In this document: positions 39,029 through 46,528 of the stretch, in pieces
How the letters are laid out: each line of letters opens with the position of its first letter
Numbering within the stretch: the stretch's first letter is position 1
DNA from: a virus
IMG/VR virus record: IMGVR_UViG_3300050029_000513
Span: 1 to 48,981 of that record
Reading direction: 5' to 3' (one strand)
DNA: 48,981 nucleotides
The notes under the pieces: model-generated
Told to the model about the DNA's origin: nothing
Databases searched by the model: none
Seen by the model: only the letters and a program-made list of their open reading frames with translations
Program-made: the position numbers and the translations under genes

Positions 39029-39418
39029 TTAGGTCTCCGTCCAGGTGATACTCGAAATGGGAAATAAGACCGGCACGCCTACGCTCGTCGCGACGGGATT
39101 CGCCAACGCATCGCCGCCAACGAAGTTGCCTGCGCTCGCCGCGTCCCAGAGTCCGAAGTGAGTCGCGGTCCCCCAGTTCGATGGCGTCGGGGCGGGGAAC
39201 TGCGGCGCATTCGACGAGGCGCCGGCGCCGTTCGTGTCGGCTGCGAAGGTGATCGCTTGCCGCGCGTACGCGTTGCCGGTGATCTCGTTCGCGCCAGCCA
39301 AGCCAGGGGCCGCCGTGTGCAGCGACATGTAGATGTTCGCTCCGACCGTGAACGTCGTGTTCCGGAGAAGCGCCTTGTAGGCGGCGGACCGCGAGAAATT
39401 ACTCTTCGATGCGGACAT
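39029..39418 (-). CDS. Phage fibre-type protein
   Basis: 129 aa. 'AYKALLRNTTFTVGANIYMSLHTAAPGLAGANEITGNAYARQAITFAADTNGAGASSNAPQFPAPTPSNWGTATHFGLWDAASAGNFVGGDAL' follows a common phage tail-fibre/decoration family ('vyvaLhta.P...g..Ev.g.gYaRq.itf.....wgt.thfgi.da..gg.ll'). It probably forms part of a head or tail fibre. It lies directly after the portal gene. Confidence 0.75.
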   Translation of the reverse strand: MSASKSNFSRSAAYKALLRNTTFTVGANIYMSLHTAAPGLAGANEITGNAYARQAITFAADTNGAGASSNAPQFPAPTPSNWGTATHFGLWDAASAGNFVGGDALANPVATSVGVPVLFPISSITWTET

Positions 39419-39421
39419 GGA

Positions 39422-41470
39422 TTACTCGGCTTTGGGAGTGTCGGTGACGCGAGCGGTGACTTCTACACCGTCCGCTTTCGTCATGGTGATGGTGCGTTCG
39501 GTGGCCTTCGGTTCGGGCAGCGCCGGCATGGTGATGTGGAACGTCGGGTTGAATTCCATGGTCGGTACCGGCTCTGAGCGCTTCTCCACCTTCTGCGGTG
39601 GTTGTTCAAACAGCGTCGTGTCAGCGGCCATTTCCGTCGGAATTCGTCCGGCAGACATGAAGGACGTGTTTCCGTCAGGCACCGTGAGATCGAGATCCAT
39701 GGCCTTCATGGCCGCGTTCAAGGGAGCCCCGAATTCTGCCAGCTTGGCCGCAGCCATCGCCTTCTCTGGTTTGGTCGGAGTTGGCTGAACCATCTGCGAT
39801 TTCTTTTCAATTTCAGCGCGCAGTTCGTCGATCGATGCAACAAACGATCGCTCGAGTTCGATTCGTTCAATGGAGGAGGCAATCCGTGTTTCAACGGCAT
39901 CGATCTTCGCGACAACCGATTGCATCGATTCTTGAGTTACCTTTTTGACGGCTTCGCTGGCGTGCTGCCCGTCGGTGGCCACTTTCTCGGCCAACCGAGT
40001 CTCGAATGCATCGAGTCGCGTGCTGAGGGCGACGCCGAAGAGCTTCTCGGTCGCAGCCGCCACGTCGTCCTTCGTCGCCGGCGTTTTCTTTTCGTCGCCC
40101 GGCGGAACGGATCCGGGCGGTGGCGTCGGCGGTGCCAGCTTCCGCTCGTCGAGGACCGGGTTCTTCTCCCATCCATGATCCTCGCGAACCTCGTTCGGCA
40201 GCCGAATGCCGGCCGTGACATAGATATTATCGACCTCCGCCTGGATCAGCGGATCAGTCGCATCCTCGTCGAGCCACTTGAACTCGTAGTCGCTCGTTCC
40301 CCACGCCTTCCGGATCAGCGTGTTCATGAAGCGGACTTTCCACTCCATGAGCGGCGCCAGTCCTTCCTCGAGCGCGACGTCCTGGGCAGTGGTCGCCGTC
40401 GCCCGGTTCACCTGTTTGACGAATGCAGTCGGTGGCAGGCTGAACGCGTACGACACCACGCGCGCGAGCCATTCGTCGAACGCGTCGAAGAGGGACTTCT
40501 CCGGCCGAAGCGGCAACGGCTTCAGATCGCCGGGCACGAACTTGAGTTGCCGGCGCGCCTCGAGATCTCCCGCCATCAGCTGATCCCACAGCTTCTGGAA
40601 CTTAGCGATGTTGTCCGGCGTCCACGTCGCCGGCGTGGCCATCAACATCTCGGGGATATTGCCGGCCGTGTAGAACGAGAGCTGATGCGCCTGGCGCCGG
40701 AGCCCGATGTTGACGATGACGATGATCTGTTCGACCGGCGAATATCCGTAGACCTTTTGGACGCGCGGGTTCCGCGGCCGATAGATCAGCTCATCGGCGT
40801 GGTAGTCGGTCGCCGGCAGCCCTTTGATGATCTGCTGATAGGCGGTGTGGACCGCTGGATCGAATGTCTCGCCTTTCTTCGGCGCCGGCGGAGTGCGGCC
40901 GCGGCCGTCGAGCTTCCGGGCGATCGTGGCGCCATCGATCTGCTCGAGCGCAAAGACCTGGCCGCCCAACGTCGGGCGGATGTACACGGCGGGCGCGTCG
41001 ATGACGAGCAGATCCTCGTACAGCATGCGCGACCAGTCGAGGAAATCGTGCTCGCCGTCCGGCTCCTGAAGGAACTCCTGGATTGCTAAGGCGGTCGCAT
41101 CCTGTTCGGCGAGCCCCTTCTTACCTGGGGTTTTCTTGCCGTCGGTCTTCTTCACGATCTGCCACCGCAGTTTCCCCATCTGGTCCTTGCGGGTCTCGAT
41201 CGCCAGCCGGATCAGGTCGTACCCATCAGCCAGGGCACGGAGCGTCGGGAAATCGATTGGCTCGTTCCCGCGCGGGCGCGTCGTGATGTTGAAGTTCGTG
41301 TCGTAATCGAATGCGCGGCCGTGGGCCTGTTCCTGCGCCGCCGGCGCGATCGGCTGACCGGGCCCGAAGAACTCGGCATACGTCTTCCCGCTCAGCGCAT
41401 AGCGCACGCCGGTCGTAAGGCGCGTGATAATGCCCGACTCAATCGGGTTGCCGCCTTTAGGTGACGCCAT
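39422..41470 (-). CDS. Portal protein with long C-terminal extension
   Basis: 682 aa. 'NFNITTRPRGNEPIDFPTLRALADGYDLIRLAIETRKDQMGKLRWQIV' and 'VYGYSPVEQIIVIVNIGLRRQAHQLSFYTAGNIPEMLMATPATWTPDNIAKFQKLWDQLMAGDLEARRQLKFVPGD' are typical portal core sequences. After about residue 440 follow a disordered segment, a coiled coil and a Pro/Thr-rich tail that most portals lack. The dodecameric ring is the DNA channel. The start overlaps terL by 14 bases. Confidence 0.9.
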   Translation of the reverse strand: MASPKGGNPIESGIITRLTTGVRYALSGKTYAEFFGPGQPIAPAAQEQAHGRAFDYDTNFNITTRPRGNEPIDFPTLRALADGYDLIRLAIETRKDQMGKLRWQIVKKTDGKKTPGKKGLAEQDATALAIQEFLQEPDGEHDFLDWSRMLYEDLLVIDAPAVYIRPTLGGQVFALEQIDGATIARKLDGRGRTPPAPKKGETFDPAVHTAYQQIIKGLPATDYHADELIYRPRNPRVQKVYGYSPVEQIIVIVNIGLRRQAHQLSFYTAGNIPEMLMATPATWTPDNIAKFQKLWDQLMAGDLEARRQLKFVPGDLKPLPLRPEKSLFDAFDEWLARVVSYAFSLPPTAFVKQVNRATATTAQDVALEEGLAPLMEWKVRFMNTLIRKAWGTSDYEFKWLDEDATDPLIQAEVDNIYVTAGIRLPNEVREDHGWEKNPVLDERKLAPPTPPPGSVPPGDEKKTPATKDDVAAATEKLFGVALSTRLDAFETRLAEKVATDGQHASEAVKKVTQESMQSVVAKIDAVETRIASSIERIELERSFVASIDELRAEIEKKSQMVQPTPTKPEKAMAAAKLAEFGAPLNAAMKAMDLDLTVPDGNTSFMSAGRIPTEMAADTTLFEQPPQKVEKRSEPVPTMEFNPTFHITMPALPEPKATERTITMTKADGVEVTARVTDTPKAE

Positions 41471-42821
41471 TGGCCGCTCCCTGTCTGGCCTTCATTTCGG
41501 CCAGCTGCTTCTCGTAGTAGTCGAGCATGCCGGTATCGCCGCCTCTGATCAGGGGCGCGAGCGCGTACCGGATTCCGTCGATCATGTGGTTGTGCTTGTC
41601 GACGATGATCGGGAGCACATCACCGGTCCGATCGTCGAGCTTATAGCTGTAGTGGCGGGCTTCGTCGGCGGTGTGGGTGCACCGCGGATGGATGATGATC
41701 TTCTCGTATTGGCGGAGATGCGCGATGCCGTCCTCGACCGAGCCAGCCCACTTGTCGACGCCTTCGATTGCCGGGAAGCCGTGGCGCTGCAGGTAGCTGA
41801 TGGTCTCCGGCCGCGCGCTGTCGCCGCGGATCGTGTACTTCTCGCACTCGGGAACGGCGGCCTTCCAGGCGTCGGGGATGAGATCCGTGTCCTGCCCGAC
41901 TCGATAGGCCTCGTGCTCGATCATCAGCCGACCGGTGCTCTTCGGAATTGTGCCCGGGGCGATCCAGCACTTGACCAGCGTATTCGGGTCTGTCGCGAAG
42001 CCGAAGTCGGCGCCGTGGTATGGGCCATCCCAGAGCGTCGCGCGGAGCTCCGGAACGTCCAGCGCGTTCGCGCCGTGTTCGGCGATCAGCGATGCCTCGG
42101 TGACCGGCTCGAATTCCTCAATGATCCATTTGCCGTTCAAGATCTGCGCGGCGGTCGACTGCCGGCACTGGCCGCCCCAGACATGCGCCGCGGCGTCGGG
42201 GTCGACGGCGTAGAGATACGCGCGCTCGAGCTCCAGCTCCGCGGGGAACCACGGGTTGTCCTGGTAGGAGACCTGCTTCACCCACGCATTCGGCGGGGGA
42301 TGTTTCACAAACCGCTGATAGGTCGGATCGTCCTCGAGGTCAGGATTGAAGTTCACCCAGATCTCGGAGCCGTCCTTTCGGATCGTCGGGATGAGCACAT
42401 CCCACGAGGTTTTGCTGACCCGTTCGGCTTCCTCGACCCATGCGCGGTCGACGCCCTCGAGCGATTTGATCTTCGTGACGTTGTGACGCAGGCCTTCGAA
42501 GAGAAACAGCGAGCCGTTGCGATGCCGGATCTCGTGATCGGTGACCTCGTACCCGGGCAGCTCCATCAGATCGATCTGATCCGTCAGCAGGCGGTGGACC
42601 GAATCCTTGATCGACTTCTGAAACTCGCGGAAGCACCCGACGCGGAGCGGCGCCGCGGCGGCCTGAATCAGCAGCGATCGCGCGACGGACCATGACCGCC
42701 CGGCGCCGCGACCACCGTACAGGACCTTGTAGCGCATCGGCCGAAACAGGCCGACGGCGTAGCTCGGCAGCTTGGCGGCCGGGAGCTCGACGACCTGAGC
42801 GGCGGGATTAGCCACTACCAT
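41457..42821 (-). CDS. terL: Terminase large subunit
   Basis: 454 aa, PBSX/Terminase_3 type. ATPase: Walker A 'GGRGAGRS' 36-43 and Walker B 'AWVEEAE' near 127-133. Nuclease (RNase H fold): 'GADFGFATDP', 'IRGDSARPETI' and 'DKHNHMIDGIRYAL' carry the acidic metal ligands. It packages DNA through the portal. It overlaps terS by 14 bases. Confidence 0.95.
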   Translation of the reverse strand: MVVANPAAQVVELPAAKLPSYAVGLFRPMRYKVLYGGRGAGRSWSVARSLLIQAAAAPLRVGCFREFQKSIKDSVHRLLTDQIDLMELPGYEVTDHEIRHRNGSLFLFEGLRHNVTKIKSLEGVDRAWVEEAERVSKTSWDVLIPTIRKDGSEIWVNFNPDLEDDPTYQRFVKHPPPNAWVKQVSYQDNPWFPAELELERAYLYAVDPDAAAHVWGGQCRQSTAAQILNGKWIIEEFEPVTEASLIAEHGANALDVPELRATLWDGPYHGADFGFATDPNTLVKCWIAPGTIPKSTGRLMIEHEAYRVGQDTDLIPDAWKAAVPECEKYTIRGDSARPETISYLQRHGFPAIEGVDKWAGSVEDGIAHLRQYEKIIIHPRCTHTADEARHYSYKLDDRTGDVLPIIVDKHNHMIDGIRYALAPLIRGGDTGMLDYYEKQLAEMKARQGAANGVT

Positions 42822-43302
42822 TGGCCTTGCCCGGTTCGACGAAGGTGACGGTCAGCGCTGCGATCGGCAGATCCTTGCCGCCGGCGCCGGTGAGCTCACG
42901 GCGGTTCGTGAACACGCCACCCTCTTCCTCGGCCGCCTGTTTCAGCGTGTCGCGAACGCCAACCGTGTTCTCGCGAGCCCATTCCTTCTCGAGCGCGCGT
43001 TGCAAGTGGTGGGCTCGGTACGCCTGGTTCATCACCGGCACGCGGCCGACGTCGTTCAGGTACGTCGCGCGCGTCTTCTCGAAGAGCTGACGCCATTTCA
43101 GGCCCAACTCTTCGCCCTGCGCGGTGGTCGGGTCGTAGAACCCGAGTGTCGAGAGATTGGCGATTCGGTATCCGAATTCCTTCTCGACTTTGTCGCGAAC
43201 GTCTGACGGTGCCGTGAAGCACGCCAGCTCCGTCACGACCATGATCTTCATCTCTTTCGTCAGGCGCCGGGCCGGCGACTTGGGAGTGGCAGCGGTGGCC
43301 AT
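42808..43302 (-). CDS. terS: Terminase small subunit (DUF2280)
   Basis: 164 aa from ATG 43302, sharing TGATG with the gene upstream. 'LTKEMKIMVVTELACFTAPSDVRDKVEKEFGYRIANLSTLGFYDPTTAQGEELGLKWRQLFEKTRATYLNDVGRVPVMNQAYRAHHLQRALEKEWAREN' is DUF2280, the DNA-recognition subunit of this terminase type with an N-terminal helix-turn-helix. It recognises the packaging start. Confidence 0.88.
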   Translation of the reverse strand: MATAATPKSPARRLTKEMKIMVVTELACFTAPSDVRDKVEKEFGYRIANLSTLGFYDPTTAQGEELGLKWRQLFEKTRATYLNDVGRVPVMNQAYRAHHLQRALEKEWARENTVGVRDTLKQAAEEEGGVFTNRRELTGAGGKDLPIAALTVTFVEPGKANGSG

Positions 43303-43865
43303 CAGACGGCCTCCGGCGTCGCCGCGACGACCGGGTCGACGCGATAGACAGCCTTGATCGAGTGCACGCTCGGATATCGGTGCAATCCCTGAATGACGCC
43401 CCACCACGGATCGAGGACGCGTCCGTCGCGAATCATCACGACATAGTGATGGCCGGCGTCAGACAGACTTCGGACGTGGCACAGGTGAACGTCAGCCCAT
43501 GGCGCACAGGGCCACGGATCGCGCTGCATCGCCAGGCGAGCTTCGTTCAGATATCGCGTCTGCCAGGCGAACCCCAATGCGTCGAGCAGGTTATCGATCT
43601 GCTCGACGTCGACGCCGAAACGCTCGTCGCTCAGATCCTTCGCCATGGACAGCAGTCGACGCACATCGCGGTAACTCTGCCGGGTCGCCATGGCCACGGC
43701 AGCAATTCCGCACCCGCTTTCCTCTTCCTGGTAGACGAAGCCGATCGGGAGATCGGTGATCTGACAGGCGCAGTTCATCCCATGCTTTTCGCCGGTACCA
43801 GCGTGACGCACGACCCGCCTTCCCGTGCCGTTGCACCAGGTGCAGGCCTTCGCCTCGTCGCTCAT
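43302..43865 (-). CDS. Papain-like (C39-type) cysteine peptidase with N-terminal zinc knuckle
   Basis: 187 aa from ATG 43865 (ATGA). An N-terminal 'CTWCNGTGRRV...GMNCAC' resembles a DnaJ-type CxxCxGxG knuckle. The peptidase part has Cys52 in 'ESGCGIAAVAMATRQSYRDVRRLL', His139/140 in 'SDAGHHYVVMIRDGRV' and Asp152 in 'LDPWWG', the order and spacing of C39-like peptidases. It is located directly before terS. Possible roles are processing of a virion or host protein; it has no transporter and no signal peptide. Confidence 0.72.
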   Translation of the reverse strand: MSDEAKACTWCNGTGRRVVRHAGTGEKHGMNCACQITDLPIGFVYQEEESGCGIAAVAMATRQSYRDVRRLLSMAKDLSDERFGVDVEQIDNLLDALGFAWQTRYLNEARLAMQRDPWPCAPWADVHLCHVRSLSDAGHHYVVMIRDGRVLDPWWGVIQGLHRYPSVHSIKAVYRVDPVVAATPEAV

Positions 43866-44536
43866 GCCGCCCTCGCGATGCACGTGCCGCAGACGCCAGC
43901 GATCTTGGCGCCGTCGATCAGCGGCTTGGTGGCCGCCGCGGCGATCATCTCTTCGACGCCAGCAGCTCGAGCTCCGTATCGTCGCACGATCGCGGTGAAC
44001 TCTTCGACATCGTGGCCCCGGATGCCGAAGATCGGCCGGCCGGTCGATTGGCTGAACCGCGGGACGCCGTACGCATTCCGGGCCTGAGCGCAGTGCAGCA
44101 TCTCGTGCTCGACCAGCGCGCAAAAGCTCGCATCCTCAGCCTCAGCGGCGTATGGCGCGAACAGCGTGATGACGAAGTCGGGGACGCTGCCGAACCATTC
44201 GCGGAGCTGCAGATCGTGCCGAGCCTTCGCCCACTTGCCCCCGCGGGCCATCGGCATCTCGGCCTGGCCGACGATGCGGCGCATGTTCCGGGCGTTGCCG
44301 ACGTTGGTCCAGAGCACGCCGACGTGCGCCTGCCGGAGGTGGATGTGCTCGGCGTTGAACAGCGCCGACTTATCGTCGAGGAAGGTCGACTGGACCCACG
44401 GCCACAGATCCGTCGCCGGCTCGAACGCCTCAGTGAACTCGGCCAGCGCCGGCTCGCGAAGCTCCACGCCTGGCATAGGGCGTGTCGGCACGGGCGCGAT
44501 CGATTCGGCGTACCGGGAAACGAGCTTCGGCTTCAT
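43862..44536 (-). CDS. Phage putative metallopeptidase (Phage_metallopep-like)
   Basis: 224 aa. 'VPDFVITLFAPYAAEAEDASFCALVEHEMLHCAQARNAYGVPRFSQSTGRPIFGIRGHDVEEFTAIVRRYG' carries HEMLH plus a downstream His-Asp-Val-Glu-Glu, diagnostic of the phage metallopeptidase family. The end has 'CGTCIARAA'. It is the first gene after element copy 3, about 16 bases from the terminator U tract, with a weak AGG site. Confidence 0.82.
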   Translation of the reverse strand: MKPKLVSRYAESIAPVPTRPMPGVELREPALAEFTEAFEPATDLWPWVQSTFLDDKSALFNAEHIHLRQAHVGVLWTNVGNARNMRRIVGQAEMPMARGGKWAKARHDLQLREWFGSVPDFVITLFAPYAAEAEDASFCALVEHEMLHCAQARNAYGVPRFSQSTGRPIFGIRGHDVEEFTAIVRRYGARAAGVEEMIAAAATKPLIDGAKIAGVCGTCIARAA

Positions 44537-44551
44537 CAGGGCCTGGAAACG

Positions 44552-44596
44552 AAAAAAGCGGCGCCGGCAAGCCAGGTGATGGCTCGCTAGCGCCGC
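44552..44596 (-). terminator. Leader terminator, copy 3
   Basis: On the minus strand GCGGCGC (44596-44590) pairs with GCGCCGC (44564-44558), with inner AGCCA/TGGCT, followed by six U (44557-44552). It is a strong intrinsic terminator directly upstream of the metallopeptidase/terminase operon and directly after the shared block. Confidence 0.88.
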
Positions 44597-44618
44597 AGTT
44601 ACTGCAGCTGTCTCAGTT
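44591..44618 (-). other. 28-nt shared leader block, copy 3
   Basis: Identical over 28 bases to 18010-18037 and 35911-35938. It starts 7 bases after the -10 hexamer, so it coincides with the expected 5' end of the transcript. Confidence 0.9.
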
Positions 44619-44625
44619 AAAGGTC

Positions 44626-44655
44626 AGTATAGCTCCCGGCGCGAATCGACGCCAA
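44626..44655 (-). promoter_or_regulatory. Late promoter, copy 3
   Basis: On the minus strand TTGGCG (44655-44650), an 18-base spacer and TATACT (44631-44626) form a good sigma70-like promoter. It is the best -10 of the three copies and drives the packaging/portal operon if termination is relieved. Confidence 0.78.
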
Positions 44656-44663
44656 CCCTCAGA

Positions 44664-44846
44664 TCATGGGCCGTCGTGGAAGATGCGAGGGTCGGTTGTT
44701 CCAAACTCCTGAGCAAGCAACCCTTTCCACATGTACTCCTTCACTCGCGCCAACCCCTCGGCAGCGCCGTTCATTGCGATCACCACCGTGCCGATCACCT
44801 CGCCGATCAGCTTGCCGTTGACGTACAGCTTCGGGCGCTCAGCCAT
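44664..44846 (-). CDS. Small protein, unknown
   Basis: 60 aa: 'MAERPKLYVNGKLIGEVIGTVVIAMNGAAEGLARVKEYMWKGLLAQEFGTTDP'. It starts with a beta hairpin followed by a helix. It is the last gene of the right-hand accessory operon before element copy 3. No family is recognised. Confidence 0.5.
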   Translation of the reverse strand: MAERPKLYVNGKLIGEVIGTVVIAMNGAAEGLARVKEYMWKGLLAQEFGTTDPRIFHDGP

Positions 44847-45013
44847 CGGCCGGCATGCCTCCGAGATGTTTGCCTATAAGACTGCCCGTCAGACCGGACT
44901 GAAGCCCGATCAGCGTCCGCAATATGTGATCGATGTGCCCGCCACGCGATCACGAGAACGAGCGCGCTGGCGCCGATCCAGAGAAGCATAAAGACAGTCG
45001 AGACGCTAGCCAT
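44807..45013 (-). CDS. Possible small membrane protein
   Basis: 68 aa. 'MASVSTVFMLLWIGASALVLVIAWRAHRSHIADAD' is one transmembrane helix with a charged tail; the last 30 residues look out of register (Arg/Ser-rich) and overlap the next gene by 40 bases. Start overlap with the upstream stop supports expression; the 3' end may be mis-read. Confidence 0.4.
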   Translation of the reverse strand: MASVSTVFMLLWIGASALVLVIAWRAHRSHIADADRASVRSDGQSYRQTSRRHAGRWLSARSCTSTAS

Positions 45014-45422
45014 CGGTCGGCGGGAGATAGGATTCGAGGGCGTCGGCGAATCGATAGAGTGACTGACTCAACAGCCCTGTCACCTTCAGTGCATCGGCCG
45101 CGATACGCAGACAATGGACCTGGTCCGCCGTGATCTTCCGGGGGTCGGAGTCAGGGAGCGCGGCGTTGCACACGGCAATGATCGCCGGATAGTCTCCGAC
45201 GCCGGCAGACTCCTCGATGAAATGAGTAACCTGTCGCGGGAGGCGCGCCCACTCTTCCGCGCTCAGCGCCGGCTCGATCTTGTCGGTCACGTATTCGGCC
45301 ACATCCAACTGAGGAAACGGCGCACTGCAGTTAGCGCATCTATTGGGCGGCGGATCGCCCGGCTCAAATTCCGTTTCCGCGCCGCAGTTCAGACAGGGGC
45401 CTACGCGGTTCTTCTCGCTCAT
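45006..45422 (-). CDS. Zinc-ribbon protein, unknown
   Basis: 138 aa from ATG 45422 (ATGA). 'GPCLNCGAETEFEPGDPPPNRCANCSAPFPQLD' is a clear four-cysteine ribbon; the rest is helical ('EPALSAEEWARLPRQVTHFIEESAGVGDYPAIIAVCNAAL...'). It may be a DNA-binding or scaffold regulator. As the right-hand operon precedes the late operons in this direction, it is one of several candidates for a late regulator. Confidence 0.55.
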   Translation of the reverse strand: MSEKNRVGPCLNCGAETEFEPGDPPPNRCANCSAPFPQLDVAEYVTDKIEPALSAEEWARLPRQVTHFIEESAGVGDYPAIIAVCNAALPDSDPRKITADQVHCLRIAADALKVTGLLSQSLYRFADALESYLPPTDG

Positions 45423-45619
45423 TTCTTCACCGACAGTTTCAGTCCGCGTTTCGTCAGCATGTCCACAATCTCCTGCAGTCGGCCGACGCCATCCAGCGAA
45501 TCGACCGTAGCCAATCCGAGCCACTCATCGCCACGATAGGCCGTGACGGTAATCCCGAGCGGCTTGTCACCGTCGATCTCGATTGTGATGCGATGGCCCG
45601 GCGGGAGCGCTAGCGGCAT
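45419..45619 (-). CDS. Small protein, unknown
   Basis: 66 aa from ATG 45619: 'PLALPPGHRITIEIDGDKPLGITVTAYRGDEWLGLATVDSLDGVGRLQEIVDMLTKRGLKLSVKK', a compact alpha/beta unit. It overlaps the upstream gene by about 50 bases in another frame and the following gene by ATGA. The start is uncertain. Confidence 0.5.
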   Translation of the reverse strand: MPLALPPGHRITIEIDGDKPLGITVTAYRGDEWLGLATVDSLDGVGRLQEIVDMLTKRGLKLSVKK

Positions 45620-45974
45620 TCGGAACTGAGATTTGCTCGAAGATCTGCAGGTAGTCAATGACCTCGGCCGGCGTCGTCAGCTCGGAGAGATGCGACGCTT
45701 CGTCCTGCCTGACCTCGGCAATCACGCATTTCCCGCCGCGGACGACGTAGACAAAGATCCATAGGCCACATTCCCGCTTCTCCTCGGCGATCCACTTGTC
45801 GCATCGAATCAACCCCGATTCGAGCGGGTGCCAGCTGTTGTTGAAGTGGTGGCCGACGGGACAGATCAACCGTTTGCGGGGCACGTAGCACCACCACCGC
45901 GACGTGGCCTGAGCCGGGTGACATTCCGGCTCCGGCTGAAACGGTGCTGGCTGGTTACCGGCCATGGGTCTCAC
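45567..45974 (-). CDS. Cys/His-rich protein, unknown
   Basis: 135 aa from GTG 45974 (GTGA overlap) or ATG 45965. 'WWCYVPRKRLICPVGHHFNNSWHPLESGLIRCDKWIAEEKRECGLWIFVYVVRGGKCVIAEVR' has Cys/His spacing of a treble-clef or ribbon zinc domain. It is cytoplasmic and no family is recognised. Confidence 0.55.
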   Translation of the reverse strand: MRPMAGNQPAPFQPEPECHPAQATSRWWCYVPRKRLICPVGHHFNNSWHPLESGLIRCDKWIAEEKRECGLWIFVYVVRGGKCVIAEVRQDEASHLSELTTPAEVIDYLQIFEQISVPNAASAPAGPSHHNRDRR

Positions 45975-46528
45975 GCGGCGGAGGATGGGATCTGGATGGG
46001 TTCGAACAGCTCGCCGGACCTAGTCGCGATCCTGTTGTCGACGAGCCACTGCTTTAAGACTTCGAGCTTTCCTAGCAGATACACTTCGCCACAAGCTTCG
46101 ACCATTTCTTGGAAGGCGCGCTGGTCAGGACGCTGCTCGCCCGTCTCAGACTTCGCTTCCCACCAAAGAGTGATCGCGGGAATGGTGGTGATGGGAAAAA
46201 ACAGAGACGTGAGCTGTGTGCCGGCCGTAGTTAGCGGATACAAGAGTTCGATCTTGCGCGGACGGCGGTAGTAGCGTCGATCCGGTATACCCGGCGTCAC
46301 CTTCGCCCGTTTCTTCTGCGAGAAACACACGACTTCGAACCCCAGCGCGCGCATCAGGTCATCACCGGCGGCGACGTGCTCGTCCTCAATCTTCTGGTGC
46401 AGTGCCGCCTCCGAAGGCGTGACGATCACCTTCGGATATTTCGCCAGTGCCATGCGCTCGGCAGCTGCTCGGCCGACACCAGCGGCGAGCAGCGCTTCGA
46501 GGAACCCGTCGTAGGTGTCGAGGTTCAC
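45971..46528 (-). CDS. VRR-NUC-type nuclease
   Basis: 185 aa from GTG 46528 (GTGA overlap). 'VTPGIPDRRYY...ITLWWEAKSETGEQRPDQRAFQEMVEACGEVYLLGKLEVLKQWL' is the VRR-NUC form of the PD-(D/E)xK fold: GIPD, then WEAK, then Q. It would cut branched or single-stranded DNA. Between the PD and ExK strands there is an extra hydrophobic stretch ('YPLTTAGTQLTSLFFPITTIPA'). Phages often carry it near the packaging genes. Confidence 0.8.
   Translation of the reverse strand: MNLDTYDGFLEALLAAGVGRAAAERMALAKYPKVIVTPSEAALHQKIEDEHVAAGDDLMRALGFEVVCFSQKKRAKVTPGIPDRRYYRRPRKIELLYPLTTAGTQLTSLFFPITTIPAITLWWEAKSETGEQRPDQRAFQEMVEACGEVYLLGKLEVLKQWLVDNRIATRSGELFEPIQIPSSAA

Noticed and set aside
39602-42695. Long plus-strand open frames opposite portal and terL (495 and 423 codons)
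   Set aside because: They are Arg/Asp/Leu-rich, lack domains, and are antisense to clearly identified phage genes; typical shadow frames in GC-rich DNA.
21599-44536. The whole structural region as a gene transfer agent
   Set aside because: Integrase, excisionase-like gene, repressor/Cro switch and tRNA attachment site are present; only the tail-tip order is GTA-like.
17975-44655. The three-copy element as transposon ends, attachment sites or a mobile repeat
   Set aside because: All copies have the same orientation and lie exactly at operon boundaries; no target duplications, transposase or flanking inverted ends are visible.
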